Shown: positions 9,139 through 17,018, counted from the stretch's first letter. The stretch is DNA of 59,214 nucleotides from Desulfobacula sp. (GCF_030611305.1 NZ_JAUWQB010000010.1:1-59214), one strand, 5' to 3'. A program made the numbers and translations. Notes: a model not told the origin generated them from the letters alone.

Positions 9139-10889
9139 AAAAGTCCAAGTGTTTGTGCTTTATCTTTCAGAGGCATACCATTGATGGTAAGCCCCCGGAT
9201 ATCATAATACTTTTTTCGGGCATCCAGAAATACATCTCTGTTGATGGGGGGAATACAAATATTATTTGTGCTTGATCCGGCTTCCGTGAAAAATCGATCC
9301 GGCAGGTCGTCATCGTTTGCGTCAAAGCCGTTCAGCGCGTTCATGATTCGTTCATTATAATAAATGCATTCCCCTTTTTTCAAGAGATCCTGGGCACTGG
9401 TTTCAATTCCTGTGACAGCTTCATAGGCAGTTGCATATTCTTCCAGGCTGGCAGCAAAAAAAGTAAACTTGCAGGCGATAAGTGAGTCCACAACGGCATT
9501 CAGATCTTCAGCAATCTTTATGATCCTGGCCTTGCCGCTGAAACTGAATCGATCCGTGGCCACAGGTTTCCTGAAAATTTCATGACTTATGGGATAGGCA
9601 CGCAAATGACATCCGCCCCGGGTGGACAGGGCATATCCCAGTGCCATGCCGTAAGCTCCCCGGGGATCATAGGCCGGAAGTTCCATCCCTTTGACAGCCA
9701 TAGCGGCTTGAGGGGCTCCCATTTTTTTTGCATACTTTTTTGCTCCCAGGGCAAGATCTTTTCCTTCACCTTTTCCAAAAGCAATATCATCTAAAAGAGA
9801 TAAGACCTTGTCCGGTGTGTAATCAAGGCCGGTTATTTCACGCCTGCAGGCCAGAGTTGACGCCACAGATATGGTATCCATGCCAAAACAATTGCATCGT
9901 TCATTGGCTTTTATGACCAGGTCGGTATTTGCGCACCCGATCAAGGCTGTAAAATGAGACATGGTCTCAAACTCTGGCATAGCCATGGATTGTCTGTTTC
10001 TTGTCCCGATTTTTTTGCAAAGAATATGGCAGCCAAGGCACCCGTGTTTTTTGGGCCCATAGGTTTTGGCGTAGGCGGCTGCATTGAGTCTGGATGCGTG
10101 CTCAAAACGGGTGCGCTGAAAATTATCAGTAGGCATCATTCTGCGGTTGTCCATGAGATCATATACCGCCCCTGTACCAAGGCAGGTGAAGCCGAACTGG
10201 CCCATAAGTGCAGGAGAGGCGGCTGTAAGTCTTAAGATGTCTTCTCTTGCTTCTTTCAGTTTTTTGGGATTTTTGACCTTACTATGACCTGTGCCGTCCA
10301 CCAGGAGATATTTGATTTTTTTTTGGGCAAGGCAAAGTCCAAGCCCGCTTCTGCCGGCAGCGAAATGGCGGTCTACTATTATGGAAGCAAACCGCACACC
10401 ATTTTCAGCCGCCGGCCCTATAGATGCTAAAGATGCATTTCCCGGCCTGATTTGTTTATGGACAGCATTTGTATCAAGCCCCCATAATCCGCTGGCTTCT
10501 TTAAACTCTACCCGGTTATCCTTTATCGTAATGCCGACAGGCGTTTTGCTTTTGCCTTTGATGACAATGCCGTCCCACCCTGCCCGTTTAAGCCGGGTGG
10601 CAAGCTTTCCGCCAACGGAGGAATCTCCCACAAGTCCTGTAAGCGGTGATTTTGAGAGGATATGGGCACGTCCTGATGTAGGGGATATGGTTCCTGTGAG
10701 AGGCCCGGTAAATATACAGATTACCATGTCGGGATGATCCCAGGGCAGTGTTGCACATTGTCTTAAATATCTGCCGCCTAATCCTTTGCCACCGACATAC
10801 CGGTTAAATATGTCGAGACCGGGTTTCTCAATTTCAATGCTTTTTTTTGTCAGATCAATTACCAGTATGTTTCCGGCCCATCCGTGCAT
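9123..10889 (-). CDS. Aldehyde:ferredoxin oxidoreductase, tungsten-containing type
   Basis: Oxidises aldehydes to carboxylic acids with ferredoxin, using a bis-pterin tungsten or molybdenum cofactor and one 4Fe-4S cluster. The start at 10889 (MHGWAGNILVIDL) is chosen because AGAGGA lies about 10 bases upstream and the family begins here; the open frame extends to 10946. In this numbering the cluster cysteines are Cys284, Cys287 and Cys291 (CLGCHILC) and Cys473 (LIACKF), matching the C-x2-C-x3-C...C pattern of Pyrococcus AOR. GGKGLGGRYL and GPLTGT form the N-terminal pterin-binding part. The molybdopterin genes and the tungstate importer in this window fit its cofactor need. Confidence 0.9.
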   Translation of the reverse strand: MHGWAGNILVIDLTKKSIEIEKPGLDIFNRYVGGKGLGGRYLRQCATLPWDHPDMVICIFTGPLTGTISPTSGRAHILSKSPLTGLVGDSSVGGKLATRLKRAGWDGIVIKGKSKTPVGITIKDNRVEFKEASGLWGLDTNAVHKQIRPGNASLASIGPAAENGVRFASIIVDRHFAAGRSGLGLCLAQKKIKYLLVDGTGHSKVKNPKKLKEAREDILRLTAASPALMGQFGFTCLGTGAVYDLMDNRRMMPTDNFQRTRFEHASRLNAAAYAKTYGPKKHGCLGCHILCKKIGTRNRQSMAMPEFETMSHFTALIGCANTDLVIKANERCNCFGMDTISVASTLACRREITGLDYTPDKVLSLLDDIAFGKGEGKDLALGAKKYAKKMGAPQAAMAVKGMELPAYDPRGAYGMALGYALSTRGGCHLRAYPISHEIFRKPVATDRFSFSGKARIIKIAEDLNAVVDSLIACKFTFFAASLEEYATAYEAVTGIETSAQDLLKKGECIYYNERIMNALNGFDANDDDLPDRFFTEAGSSTNNICIPPINRDVFLDARKKYYDIRGLTINGMPLKDKAQTLGLLWNNL

Positions 10890-11095
10890 ATAAGTTCGAA
10901 TCCTCTTTATTTTGCCGGTCCATGATCTTTGGGGCGAATTCCCCATATCGCCCTCTGTTGGCCGCAGCGGTTATTTTTTTATCAATATCATACGATGATC
11001 AGAAATGATACAAAGCACTTCAAAGTTTTACACTATACAAACCAAGGCGCAATATGTCATAGTATCCGGTAAATCAGACTGGAGAAAGGTACCTC

Positions 11096-12274
11096 ATGAA
11101 TTTGTTTGCTATATTGTCAAATATCGGATTGCCGGATATTCTTGATATTTTGTTTATTTCGATTGTCTCCTATCAGTTTTATATCTGGTTTTGGGGCACC
11201 AAGGCTTTCAAAGCCCTGATTGGCATTGTTCTTTTAAGCGGGGTCTTCATTGTGGCCAAATCCTGGGGACTTTTTCTAACCACCTGGGTGTTTCAGATTT
11301 TGTGGCAGGTCTTTGTGATCCTCTTGATTATCTTGTTTCAAAGAGAAATCAGGCAAATGCTTGAGCGGTTTAACCCCCTGAAAACTATAGGATTTAAACA
11401 TAAATCAGCAGCCGATGGCTGGGTTCCGGCGTTTGCAGGCTGGGCGTTTGATGTGGCAAAAAAAAGAATCGGCGCGATCATTGTTTTTGAAAGAACAGAC
11501 CTTGTATTTGATTTGATCACAAAAGGGATTTCCATGGAATGCGACCCTCAACCTGAAATATTGGGCTCCATTTTTTATAAAGAATCTCCTCTGCATGACG
11601 GGGCTATCCTTATTTCCAAAGGGAAAATTTTAAAAACATCCTGCTATCTGCCCTTATCTGCAAGAGAAGATTTGCCCCAGGAATGGGGAACAAGACACAG
11701 GGCCGCTCTAGGGCTGACTGAACAATGCGATGCCTGGGTGATGATTATTTCAGAGGAAAGAGGGGAAGTCTCCTTTGCTGTTGATAATGATATTCGAAAA
11801 GTGAACGATGAAAAAGAGTTGGTTGCTCTTCTTGAGGACGCGGTCTTTGACTTTAAAGAGACAGATACGGATGTTAAAGAAAAGATAAAATTTTGGTTTA
11901 CCAGGCGATATAAAATTAAAATAATAGTTTTTGCTCTGGTTTTTATTATGTGGCTGCTTTTTGCAGGGCAACAAAATTTTGAAAAGAAAATCAATCTGCC
12001 GCTTAACTTCAGAAATACCCCGGCAGGGCTCATGGTATCTCAGCCGGTTGATCCAAAAATTTCTATTATCTGTCGCGGACTTAGGAAAGATGTCAGCCTG
12101 TTGGATGAAAATAATATCATCACTTCTATTGACTTGTTTTCAGCAAAGTCCGGGACATCCTTTTACAATATTACCACGGGAAATTTAACACTACCCAATG
12201 ACAGAGTTCACATTGTACATATCACCCCGGCAAGGATTGAGTTGACACTTGGAAAGAGACCAAAATCAGATTAA
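11096..12274 (+). CDS. cdaA: Diadenylate cyclase (CdaA type) fused to a YbbR domain
   Basis: Membrane enzyme making cyclic di-AMP from two ATP. Residues 10-85 hold three transmembrane helices. The DAC domain (about 100-240) has both catalytic motifs: D168-G-A in HDGAILI and R200-H-R-A-A in GTRHRAAL. After the DAC domain come a fourth helix (about 275-291) and an extracytoplasmic domain (297-386) that I recognise as a single YbbR repeat. In Firmicutes the YbbR protein CdaR is a separate gene next to cdaA and regulates it; here the two are one polypeptide of 392 residues. GGAGAAAGG precedes the ATG. It converges on hgcB, 32 bases away. Confidence 0.88.
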   Translation: MNLFAILSNIGLPDILDILFISIVSYQFYIWFWGTKAFKALIGIVLLSGVFIVAKSWGLFLTTWVFQILWQVFVILLIILFQREIRQMLERFNPLKTIGFKHKSAADGWVPAFAGWAFDVAKKRIGAIIVFERTDLVFDLITKGISMECDPQPEILGSIFYKESPLHDGAILISKGKILKTSCYLPLSAREDLPQEWGTRHRAALGLTEQCDAWVMIISEERGEVSFAVDNDIRKVNDEKELVALLEDAVFDFKETDTDVKEKIKFWFTRRYKIKIIVFALVFIMWLLFAGQQNFEKKINLPLNFRNTPAGLMVSQPVDPKISIICRGLRKDVSLLDENNIITSIDLFSAKSGTSFYNITTGNLTLPNDRVHIVHITPARIELTLGKRPKSD

Positions 12275-12306
12275 AGAGAAAAAGAGCTATTGTTTCATTC
12301 CAGTGC

Positions 12307-12597
12307 TCAGCAGCACTCGCCACTGCCACAGGAGGCGTTTTCTTTTCCTTTTATCCAAACCTGGATAATATAGGCGGCTCAGCCGACACCCGGATTGACG
12401 AATATGGCCTGGGAAGGACAATTGTTAACACAGGCACCACATTCCATGCAGGCATTAAAATCAACAATATGGGCTTTGTCCTGCTTCATTTCAAAAACTG
12501 CTTGAGGACAGACTTCGGTGCACAAGCTACAGCCGATACATTTTTCTTCATTGAGTACCAGGGTTGATACGTCATCTAAATATTTTAAATTTTCCAT
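12307..12597 (-). CDS. hgcB: HgcB mercury-methylation ferredoxin, probable selenoprotein (UGA codon 73)
   Basis: HgcB supplies electrons to the corrinoid protein HgcA during methylmercury formation. Two 4Fe-4S motifs are visible: Cys20/23/26/30 and Cys50/53/56/60. The frame meets TGA at 12381-12379, codon 73, right after FVNPGVG. Read through, it continues AAYIIQVWIKGKENAS and CGSGECC to a TGA at 12309-12307. The 96-residue product matches known HgcB length (about 95) and ends in the vicinal Cys pair typical of HgcB. Codon 73 is where HgcB has its conserved extra cysteine, so Cys-to-Sec replacement is the best reading. A SECIS-like hairpin follows the TGA. The start has AAGGA 9 bases upstream and is 23 bases after hgcA. 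Annotation pipelines would truncate it to 72 residues and lose the C-terminal cysteines. Confidence 0.88.
12351..12381 (-). promoter_or_regulatory. SECIS-like element after the UGA codon of hgcB
   Basis: On the minus strand the UGA is followed by a 10-base spacer, then UUAUCC (12368-12363), loop AGGUUU (12362-12357) and GGAUAA (12356-12351): a perfect 6-bp stem. The loop starts 16 bases after UGA. Bacterial SECIS hairpins lie within the coding region shortly after UGA and carry a G in the first two loop bases; the E. coli fdhF element has loop AGGUCU starting 17 bases after UGA. Position and loop sequence agree closely. SelB binding has not been shown. Confidence 0.75.
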
Positions 12598-12620
12598 ATT
12601 TAAATCCTTCAGGGTTTAGG

Positions 12621-13763
12621 TCAAAATGCAGAATATATCCAGAGCCCGGATGAAATTACCAGGCAAACCAATTGCACAGGGAGGTACCGTTTCATTTCTT
12701 TTTCAACCCCTGAGGGTGACGTAAACGGTGTTGCCCCGGTAAAATTCATAGCCAGATAAGAACTGATGGTCACGCTGAATAAAAAAAGTGCCAGCAATCC
12801 TGCAAAGCTACTAATGGCAAATGATATTATAGTCATCAGGGGTATGGCAAAAATACTTCCGGTAATGATTCCCTTGAGAGCAAATTCCCTGGATGGGATA
12901 AAAGGAAGCAGGACCGGGGTAACAAATGCACCTGAAAATATTCCTGCCGAAAGGGCAAAAATAGAAATTATCCCTCTTTCCCAAGCCCCGGAAAAAGAAA
13001 AAATATCCGGTCCAAAACCGGAAATGATGAACAGAATAAGTGCTGTGAGCAAGGCTGGTTTCAGCACGATTTGAATCTCTACAGGTGCCAGGATGAACCG
13101 TTCATACAGCTTAAATGTGACCTGTCTCATCTTTTTATCCGCTTTTCTGTTATTTTTTAGAAAAATCGGGATATCTTTAGCCCGTATCGGACCATACACC
13201 ACCCTGAATCCGGACTGCTTTTTGACATCTCTTGCCGCTACGCCTGTCGCTCCCAGTTGAGGAACAATGACCCGTTTATGATCCACGATCTTTTCAAGGG
13301 AGCAGTCTTTAATCTTTTTCACAAGTTCCCGGGTTGAAAAGGTTCCCTTCCCTGCCGCGCACCATACATTGATCCCTTTTGTATCCAGTACCAGAATCCA
13401 TGCATCGATGTCATTAAGTTCCTTTCGTAAATGATCAAACGTTAATTTAAAATTTGCAGTAACAAGAACCTCGGAATTTTTATCCGGTTTTCCGATGGCG
13501 TAAAGTCCGGGAGCCACTGTATAGGTATGCCGATTGATGCCGCACCTTACGTAAAAGGTTGAAAAAAGGTCTTTTTTCCCAAGCTTTGATTTGATGATGG
13601 GAATAAGCCCTGCATCGGTTTTAATAAATCTGTTCACATAGGAGCACAGTTTAAACCCTGGTTTCTCATAATCTGCCATGGGGTTGGAAAGTTCAGTCGA
13701 GCTGCTTAAAGAGGCCTCATCCATGGAGGACAGGATATTAACGCCGGAGGTTGATCTTTTCAT
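12621..13763 (-). CDS. hgcA: HgcA, corrinoid mercury methyltransferase
   Basis: HgcA transfers a methyl group from its corrinoid to Hg(II). The diagnostic cap-helix motif NVWCAAGK is at residues 132-139, with Cys135 as the predicted cobalt ligand. Residues 40-200 form the corrinoid domain; four or five transmembrane helices follow from about 230 to 380, with the conserved MNFTGATPFTSPSGVEKEM near the end. At 380 residues it is about 40 longer at the N-terminus than the Desulfovibrio protein, where the ligand is Cys93; the Met codons at 14 or 29 are alternative starts. The annotated start is kept because its ATG overlaps the stop of the HMA gene (ATGA), which suggests coupling. hgcB follows 23 bases downstream. 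Confidence 0.95.
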   Translation of the reverse strand: MKRSTSGVNILSSMDEASLSSSTELSNPMADYEKPGFKLCSYVNRFIKTDAGLIPIIKSKLGKKDLFSTFYVRCGINRHTYTVAPGLYAIGKPDKNSEVLVTANFKLTFDHLRKELNDIDAWILVLDTKGINVWCAAGKGTFSTRELVKKIKDCSLEKIVDHKRVIVPQLGATGVAARDVKKQSGFRVVYGPIRAKDIPIFLKNNRKADKKMRQVTFKLYERFILAPVEIQIVLKPALLTALILFIISGFGPDIFSFSGAWERGIISIFALSAGIFSGAFVTPVLLPFIPSREFALKGIITGSIFAIPLMTIISFAISSFAGLLALFLFSVTISSYLAMNFTGATPFTSPSGVEKEMKRYLPVQLVCLVISSGLWIYSAF

Positions 13764-13966
13764 GCCCTGTATCCGGCCTCATTTATTTTTTTAATCGCTT
13801 TGTCAACAAGTTCTGAATTATCAGCATTAAAAGATGCCTTTTTTGCATTAAGATCAACAGATACATTGGAAATGCCGTCTATTTCTTCAAGAGTCTTTTG
13901 GACCATTCCCGAGCAATGGCCGCAGCTCATACCTTCTACATTCAAAGTTACTTTTTGTGAAGCCAT
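13760..13966 (-). CDS. Small heavy-metal-associated (HMA) domain protein upstream of hgcA
   Basis: A 68-residue single HMA domain with GMSCGHC (Cys15 and Cys18), as in CopZ, MerP and P-type ATPase N-domains, which bind soft metals through the two cysteines. There is no signal peptide, so it should be cytoplasmic, unlike periplasmic MerP. Its TGA overlaps the hgcA ATG by the ATGA arrangement, and AGGATGG precedes its start. The family alone would suggest a copper chaperone. The context, first gene of an hgcA-hgcB operon, makes delivery or buffering of Hg(II) for methylation an attractive inference. No copper ATPase gene is nearby. Confidence 0.85.
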   Translation of the reverse strand: MASQKVTLNVEGMSCGHCSGMVQKTLEEIDGISNVSVDLNAKKASFNADNSELVDKAIKKINEAGYRA

Positions 13967-14026
13967 GTTTAACCATCCTTTTAAAAAGTTAAAACCGATT
14001 TCAGTTGAATCATACCATATAAGTGT

Positions 14027-14054
14027 ATAATAATGATCAAAAAATTTTCGTCAA
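14027..14054 (-). promoter_or_regulatory. Predicted sigma-70 promoter of the HMA-hgcA-hgcB operon
   Basis: On the minus strand TTGACG (14054-14049) and TATTAT (14032-14027) are separated by 16 bases; each matches consensus at 5 of 6. Transcription would start near 14020, leaving a leader of about 54 bases. No ArsR- or MerR-type operator dyad is obvious, suggesting constitutive expression. Confidence 0.5.
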
Positions 14055-14095
14055 CATGTCGGCAATACGTTACCGGCGGTAATATTTGAAAAAGG

Positions 14096-14410
14096 ATGTA
14101 TGACTTGAAAGAATTAAAAGGATCACAAAAAAAGTATTTACGGGGGCTTGCCCATAATCTGAACCCTTCTGCTTTTGTCGGTCAGAAAGGAATTACCGGC
14201 ATGCTTATTGGAGAGATTGATCAGGCCCTTGAAGCAGCAGAGCTGGTCAAGGTAAAATTTAATGATTATAAAGAAAAAGATCAGAAAAAATTTTTAACAA
14301 AAGAGATTGCGAAAGCAACCCGCTCCCATATTGCCGGCATGATAGGGCACGTAATTATTTTGTATCGTCAGCATAAAGATGTGGAAAAACAACAGATCAG
14401 ATTGCCTTAA
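14096..14410 (+). CDS. yhbY: YhbY/CRS1-family RNA-binding protein
   Basis: A 104-residue CRM-domain protein that associates with pre-50S ribosomal particles. The KH-like fold carries the conserved GQKGITG loop near residues 29-35, preceded by LKGSQKKYLRGLAHNLNP. Start choice is uncertain: AAAAAGG directly abuts the ATG at 14096, whereas the in-frame TTG at 14105 has AAAGGA at a normal distance and would give LKELKGSQ, where most family members begin. Monocistronic, divergent from the hgc operon and convergent with the YheT-like hydrolase. Confidence 0.9.
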   Translation: MYDLKELKGSQKKYLRGLAHNLNPSAFVGQKGITGMLIGEIDQALEAAELVKVKFNDYKEKDQKKFLTKEIAKATRSHIAGMIGHVIILYRQHKDVEKQQIRLP

Positions 14411-14421
14411 CCCTCATGTTC

Positions 14422-15384
14422 TTAGAGATCATTGCTGTTTAAGAATTTTATAGCCTGTTTTTCCGACCAGTATAAGTTTTCCTTGTTAAAGGAGACGAAT
14501 CCCACATGCCCTCCTGATTCCGGCATGCTGAGTGTTATATGTTTGTTGGATCCGGCCTCTTTGACGGGGAAGCATGCTTCGGATAAAAACGGATCATTAA
14601 CCGCATTGATGATGAGTGTTGGAACAGTGATATCGGGAATAAATGGTTTGCTGGAACATTTTTTCCAATAGTCATAGGCATTTTTAAACCCATGAACGGG
14701 GGCTGTATACCTGTCGTCAAATGCCTTAAAGTCTTTGATCTTATCATACCCTTTATCATCAATCAGTCCCGGCAGGATTTCCATTTTTGCCTTGATTTTC
14801 TGATGCAGCATTATCAGAAATCGCTTCATATAAATTTTGTTTGTAGGCTTTGCTAAAATTTTTGAGCTGGCTTTTAAATCACAAGGGACAGAGAACACAA
14901 CCGCTTTTTTGACAATGGGATCAGGCGTTTCCCTCCCCAGATACAAGAGGGTCAGGTTCCCGCCGAGGCTGAAGCCGACAAGAGCAATCTCTTTATACGG
15001 ATATCTGTGTTTGGCATGATGGATCACCCAGGACAAATCATCAGTCACTCCATTGTGATAGGATCGAAGCAGGCGGTTGGGTTCACCGCTACAGGATCTG
15101 TAATTCCATGCCAGAGCATCCCAGCCACCATTGTTGATGGCTTTTACCATACCCTTGACATAAGCTCTGCTGGTATTGCCTTCAAGTCCATGGGATACAA
15201 TGGCAAGCCTGTTATTGTTATTTGTTGACCAGTCGATATCAAGAAAATCATTATCAAAGGTTGTAATCCTTTCTCTTTTGTAGCAAACAGAATCAACTTT
15301 TCTGAAAACCACAGGAAAGATAGTCTGAATGTGACCGTTTCCAAAAAGAAAGGGAGGGATATAAATATTTTCAGGCACAGACAT
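14422..15384 (-). CDS. yheT: YheT-family alpha/beta hydrolase
   Basis: A 320-residue hydrolase of the YheT/EMB8 group, serine esterases of uncertain substrate. The N-terminal PPFLFGNGHIQTIFP is the family hallmark, the nucleophile elbow GFSLGG has Ser139, and a GGHVGF near the C-terminus supplies the catalytic His. WNYRSCSGEPNR at about 93-104 is also conserved. Cytoplasmic, no signal peptide. The downstream end converges on yhbY with a gap of only 11 bases. Confidence 0.88.
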   Translation of the reverse strand: MSVPENIYIPPFLFGNGHIQTIFPVVFRKVDSVCYKRERITTFDNDFLDIDWSTNNNNRLAIVSHGLEGNTSRAYVKGMVKAINNGGWDALAWNYRSCSGEPNRLLRSYHNGVTDDLSWVIHHAKHRYPYKEIALVGFSLGGNLTLLYLGRETPDPIVKKAVVFSVPCDLKASSKILAKPTNKIYMKRFLIMLHQKIKAKMEILPGLIDDKGYDKIKDFKAFDDRYTAPVHGFKNAYDYWKKCSSKPFIPDITVPTLIINAVNDPFLSEACFPVKEAGSNKHITLSMPESGGHVGFVSFNKENLYWSEKQAIKFLNSNDL

Positions 15385-15478
15385 GTTCCTTATTTGTACT
15401 GTTTAATTGTTTATAAATTTGATACATTATTTTTTCTATGATGTAAAATTTTAATTAAAATAAGGATACAGCTAACCC

Positions 15479-16549
15479 ATGAAGGTTGGAATTATCGGTC
15501 TGCCTCAGACAGGCAAAAAAACATTGTTTCAAATTTTGACAGGAAATGAGATTAAAGAACCGTCCAAAGCGTTTAAACCCTTGCCCGGTGCCGCAGACAT
15601 TCTTGATTCAAGATTCAATAAACTTGTTGAAATGTATGAACCCAAAAAAAATGTGAGGGCAAGAATTGATCTTGTTCTACTTCCAAAAATGGAAGCTGAA
15701 ACCATTTCCAAAGGTGAGATTTTCAGAGATATTGCAGATATGGACGCCATTTGTCATGTGGTTCGTGCTTTTGAAGATGATGCCATTTACCATGCCCAAG
15801 GGTCTGTGGACGCCATAAGGGATTTTGAGATGGTTAATTCTGAATTGATCATGCACGATCAGATATTTGCTGAAAAACGTATCGAACGGCTTGAGGCCAT
15901 GGTTAAAAAGATAAAGGATGAAGATCAGCAAAAAGAACTTGCGCTGATGAACAAGTTAAAAGATACCCTTGAAGTGGAAAAACCACTAAGATTGATTGAA
16001 TTAATGGATGATGAAGAAAAGATGATTAGAAGTTATCCCTTTATTACAAGGAAAAAATTGGTCATTGCCGTCAACGTGTCTGAAGACGATCTCGGAAATG
16101 AGGTTCTTTTGTCATCATTCAAACAAAGCTGTGAAACCCAAGAAATGGAAGTCATGCTGGTGTCTGCAAAGGTTGAGGCAGAAATTGCCATGCTGGATAC
16201 CCAGGAAGAAAAAGATGAATTTTTAGAAGACCTTGGTATAACGCAAACAGCCCTTGAGAGTCTGACAAAGCTTTGTTTGAAGTCTTTGAACCTGATTTCC
16301 TTTTTTACGGTTGGAAAGGATGAGGTCCGGCAGTGGCTGGTCAGAAAGGGTGCGAAAACGCCCCAGGCTGCGGGAGTAATTCATTCCGACCTTGAACGAG
16401 GTTTTATCCGGGGTGAAGTATTTAAATATGATGAACTCATGGAAGCAGGCAGTGAAGCAGAACTTAAAAAGGGCGGCAAAATTTATGTGGAAGGCAAGGA
16501 CTATCTTGTCGAAGATGGGGATATTTTAAATATCAGGTTTTCCGTCTGA
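15479..16549 (+). CDS. YchF-like protein with DUF933/TGS domain and degenerate G domain
   Basis: A 356-residue paralogue of the YchF/Ola1 ATPase. The C-terminal TGS/DUF933 domain is well kept (SDLERGFIRGEVFKYDEL ... GKDYLVEDGDILNIRF). The nucleotide-binding part is eroded: the P-loop reads GLPQTGKKT where YchF has GLPNVGKST, losing the Mg-binding Ser/Thr, and the switch II DxxG position reads DLVLLP. The YchF-specific stretch DAICHVVRAFEDD is still recognisable. It may be a nucleotide-independent paralogue, or ATP binding may be weakened. A canonical ychF probably exists elsewhere. Single-gene unit. Confidence 0.8.
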   Translation: MKVGIIGLPQTGKKTLFQILTGNEIKEPSKAFKPLPGAADILDSRFNKLVEMYEPKKNVRARIDLVLLPKMEAETISKGEIFRDIADMDAICHVVRAFEDDAIYHAQGSVDAIRDFEMVNSELIMHDQIFAEKRIERLEAMVKKIKDEDQQKELALMNKLKDTLEVEKPLRLIELMDDEEKMIRSYPFITRKKLVIAVNVSEDDLGNEVLLSSFKQSCETQEMEVMLVSAKVEAEIAMLDTQEEKDEFLEDLGITQTALESLTKLCLKSLNLISFFTVGKDEVRQWLVRKGAKTPQAAGVIHSDLERGFIRGEVFKYDELMEAGSEAELKKGGKIYVEGKDYLVEDGDILNIRFSV

Positions 16550-16642
16550 CCGGACTATCAGATAATGTTACTATGTGCCGACAGGACGTATCACCGGGTT
16601 TATTCCAAATTTGTCCTTGAGAGGAGAACCAGCTTTTTTGTT

Positions 16643-16939
16643 TTAGTCAGGAAAAACTTCTTTATAATTCAATAATTTTTCGCGCGTTGATCTTACAGCA
16701 TTCAGCCCTTTTACAATCTTATTTTTTGTTACAAGGGTTGGATCTATCAACATCCTTTCCGTCTGGCTTATCACCTTTGTGCTCACATTAGCGTATTTAG
16801 AAAGAGCCGTTATGGTGAGTCCCTGACCGACCCGGATTTCCTTAAGCCTGTTCAGCCCAATTTCCTTAAGCTTATTCAGCCCAATTGGTATAAATCCGTT
16901 TTTCCCATTTCCCATTTTTTTTCCCATTTTACAGTCCAC
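16643..16939 (-). CDS. Small XRE-type helix-turn-helix regulator
   Basis: A 98-residue protein with a helix-turn-helix around residues 40-65 (LTITALSKYANVSTKVISQTERMLIDPT), resembling the N-terminal part of Cro/C1 repressors. The N-terminus contains a short duplication (GLNKLKEI, GLNRLKEI). There is no ligand-binding or oligomerisation domain. A perfect 19-bp tandem repeat about 80 bases before its start overlaps a plausible -35 box, which would fit autoregulation. Neighbours (ychF-like, ugd) give no hint of its target; it could be a phage or toxin-antitoxin remnant. Confidence 0.65.
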   Translation of the reverse strand: MDCKMGKKMGNGKNGFIPIGLNKLKEIGLNRLKEIRVGQGLTITALSKYANVSTKVISQTERMLIDPTLVTKNKIVKGLNAVRSTREKLLNYKEVFPD

Positions 16940-17018
16940 GCCGTCCTTGGCCTATGTCTCACAAAAATGAACCGATAACACATACACCAGCCAACGAAAT
17001 ATTTGAATAACATCAATT

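Noticed and set aside
9954-10235. 93-codon plus-strand frame inside AOR
   Set aside because: Shadow of the minus-strand AOR, whose motifs and cysteines are fully conserved.
12379-12597. hgcB as a 72-residue protein ending at TGA 12379-12381
   Set aside because: HgcB needs the C-terminal Cys pair, which appears in frame after the TGA, and a SECIS-like hairpin follows.
12766-13074. 102-codon plus-strand frame inside hgcA
   Set aside because: Antisense of the HgcA membrane domain; shadow frame.
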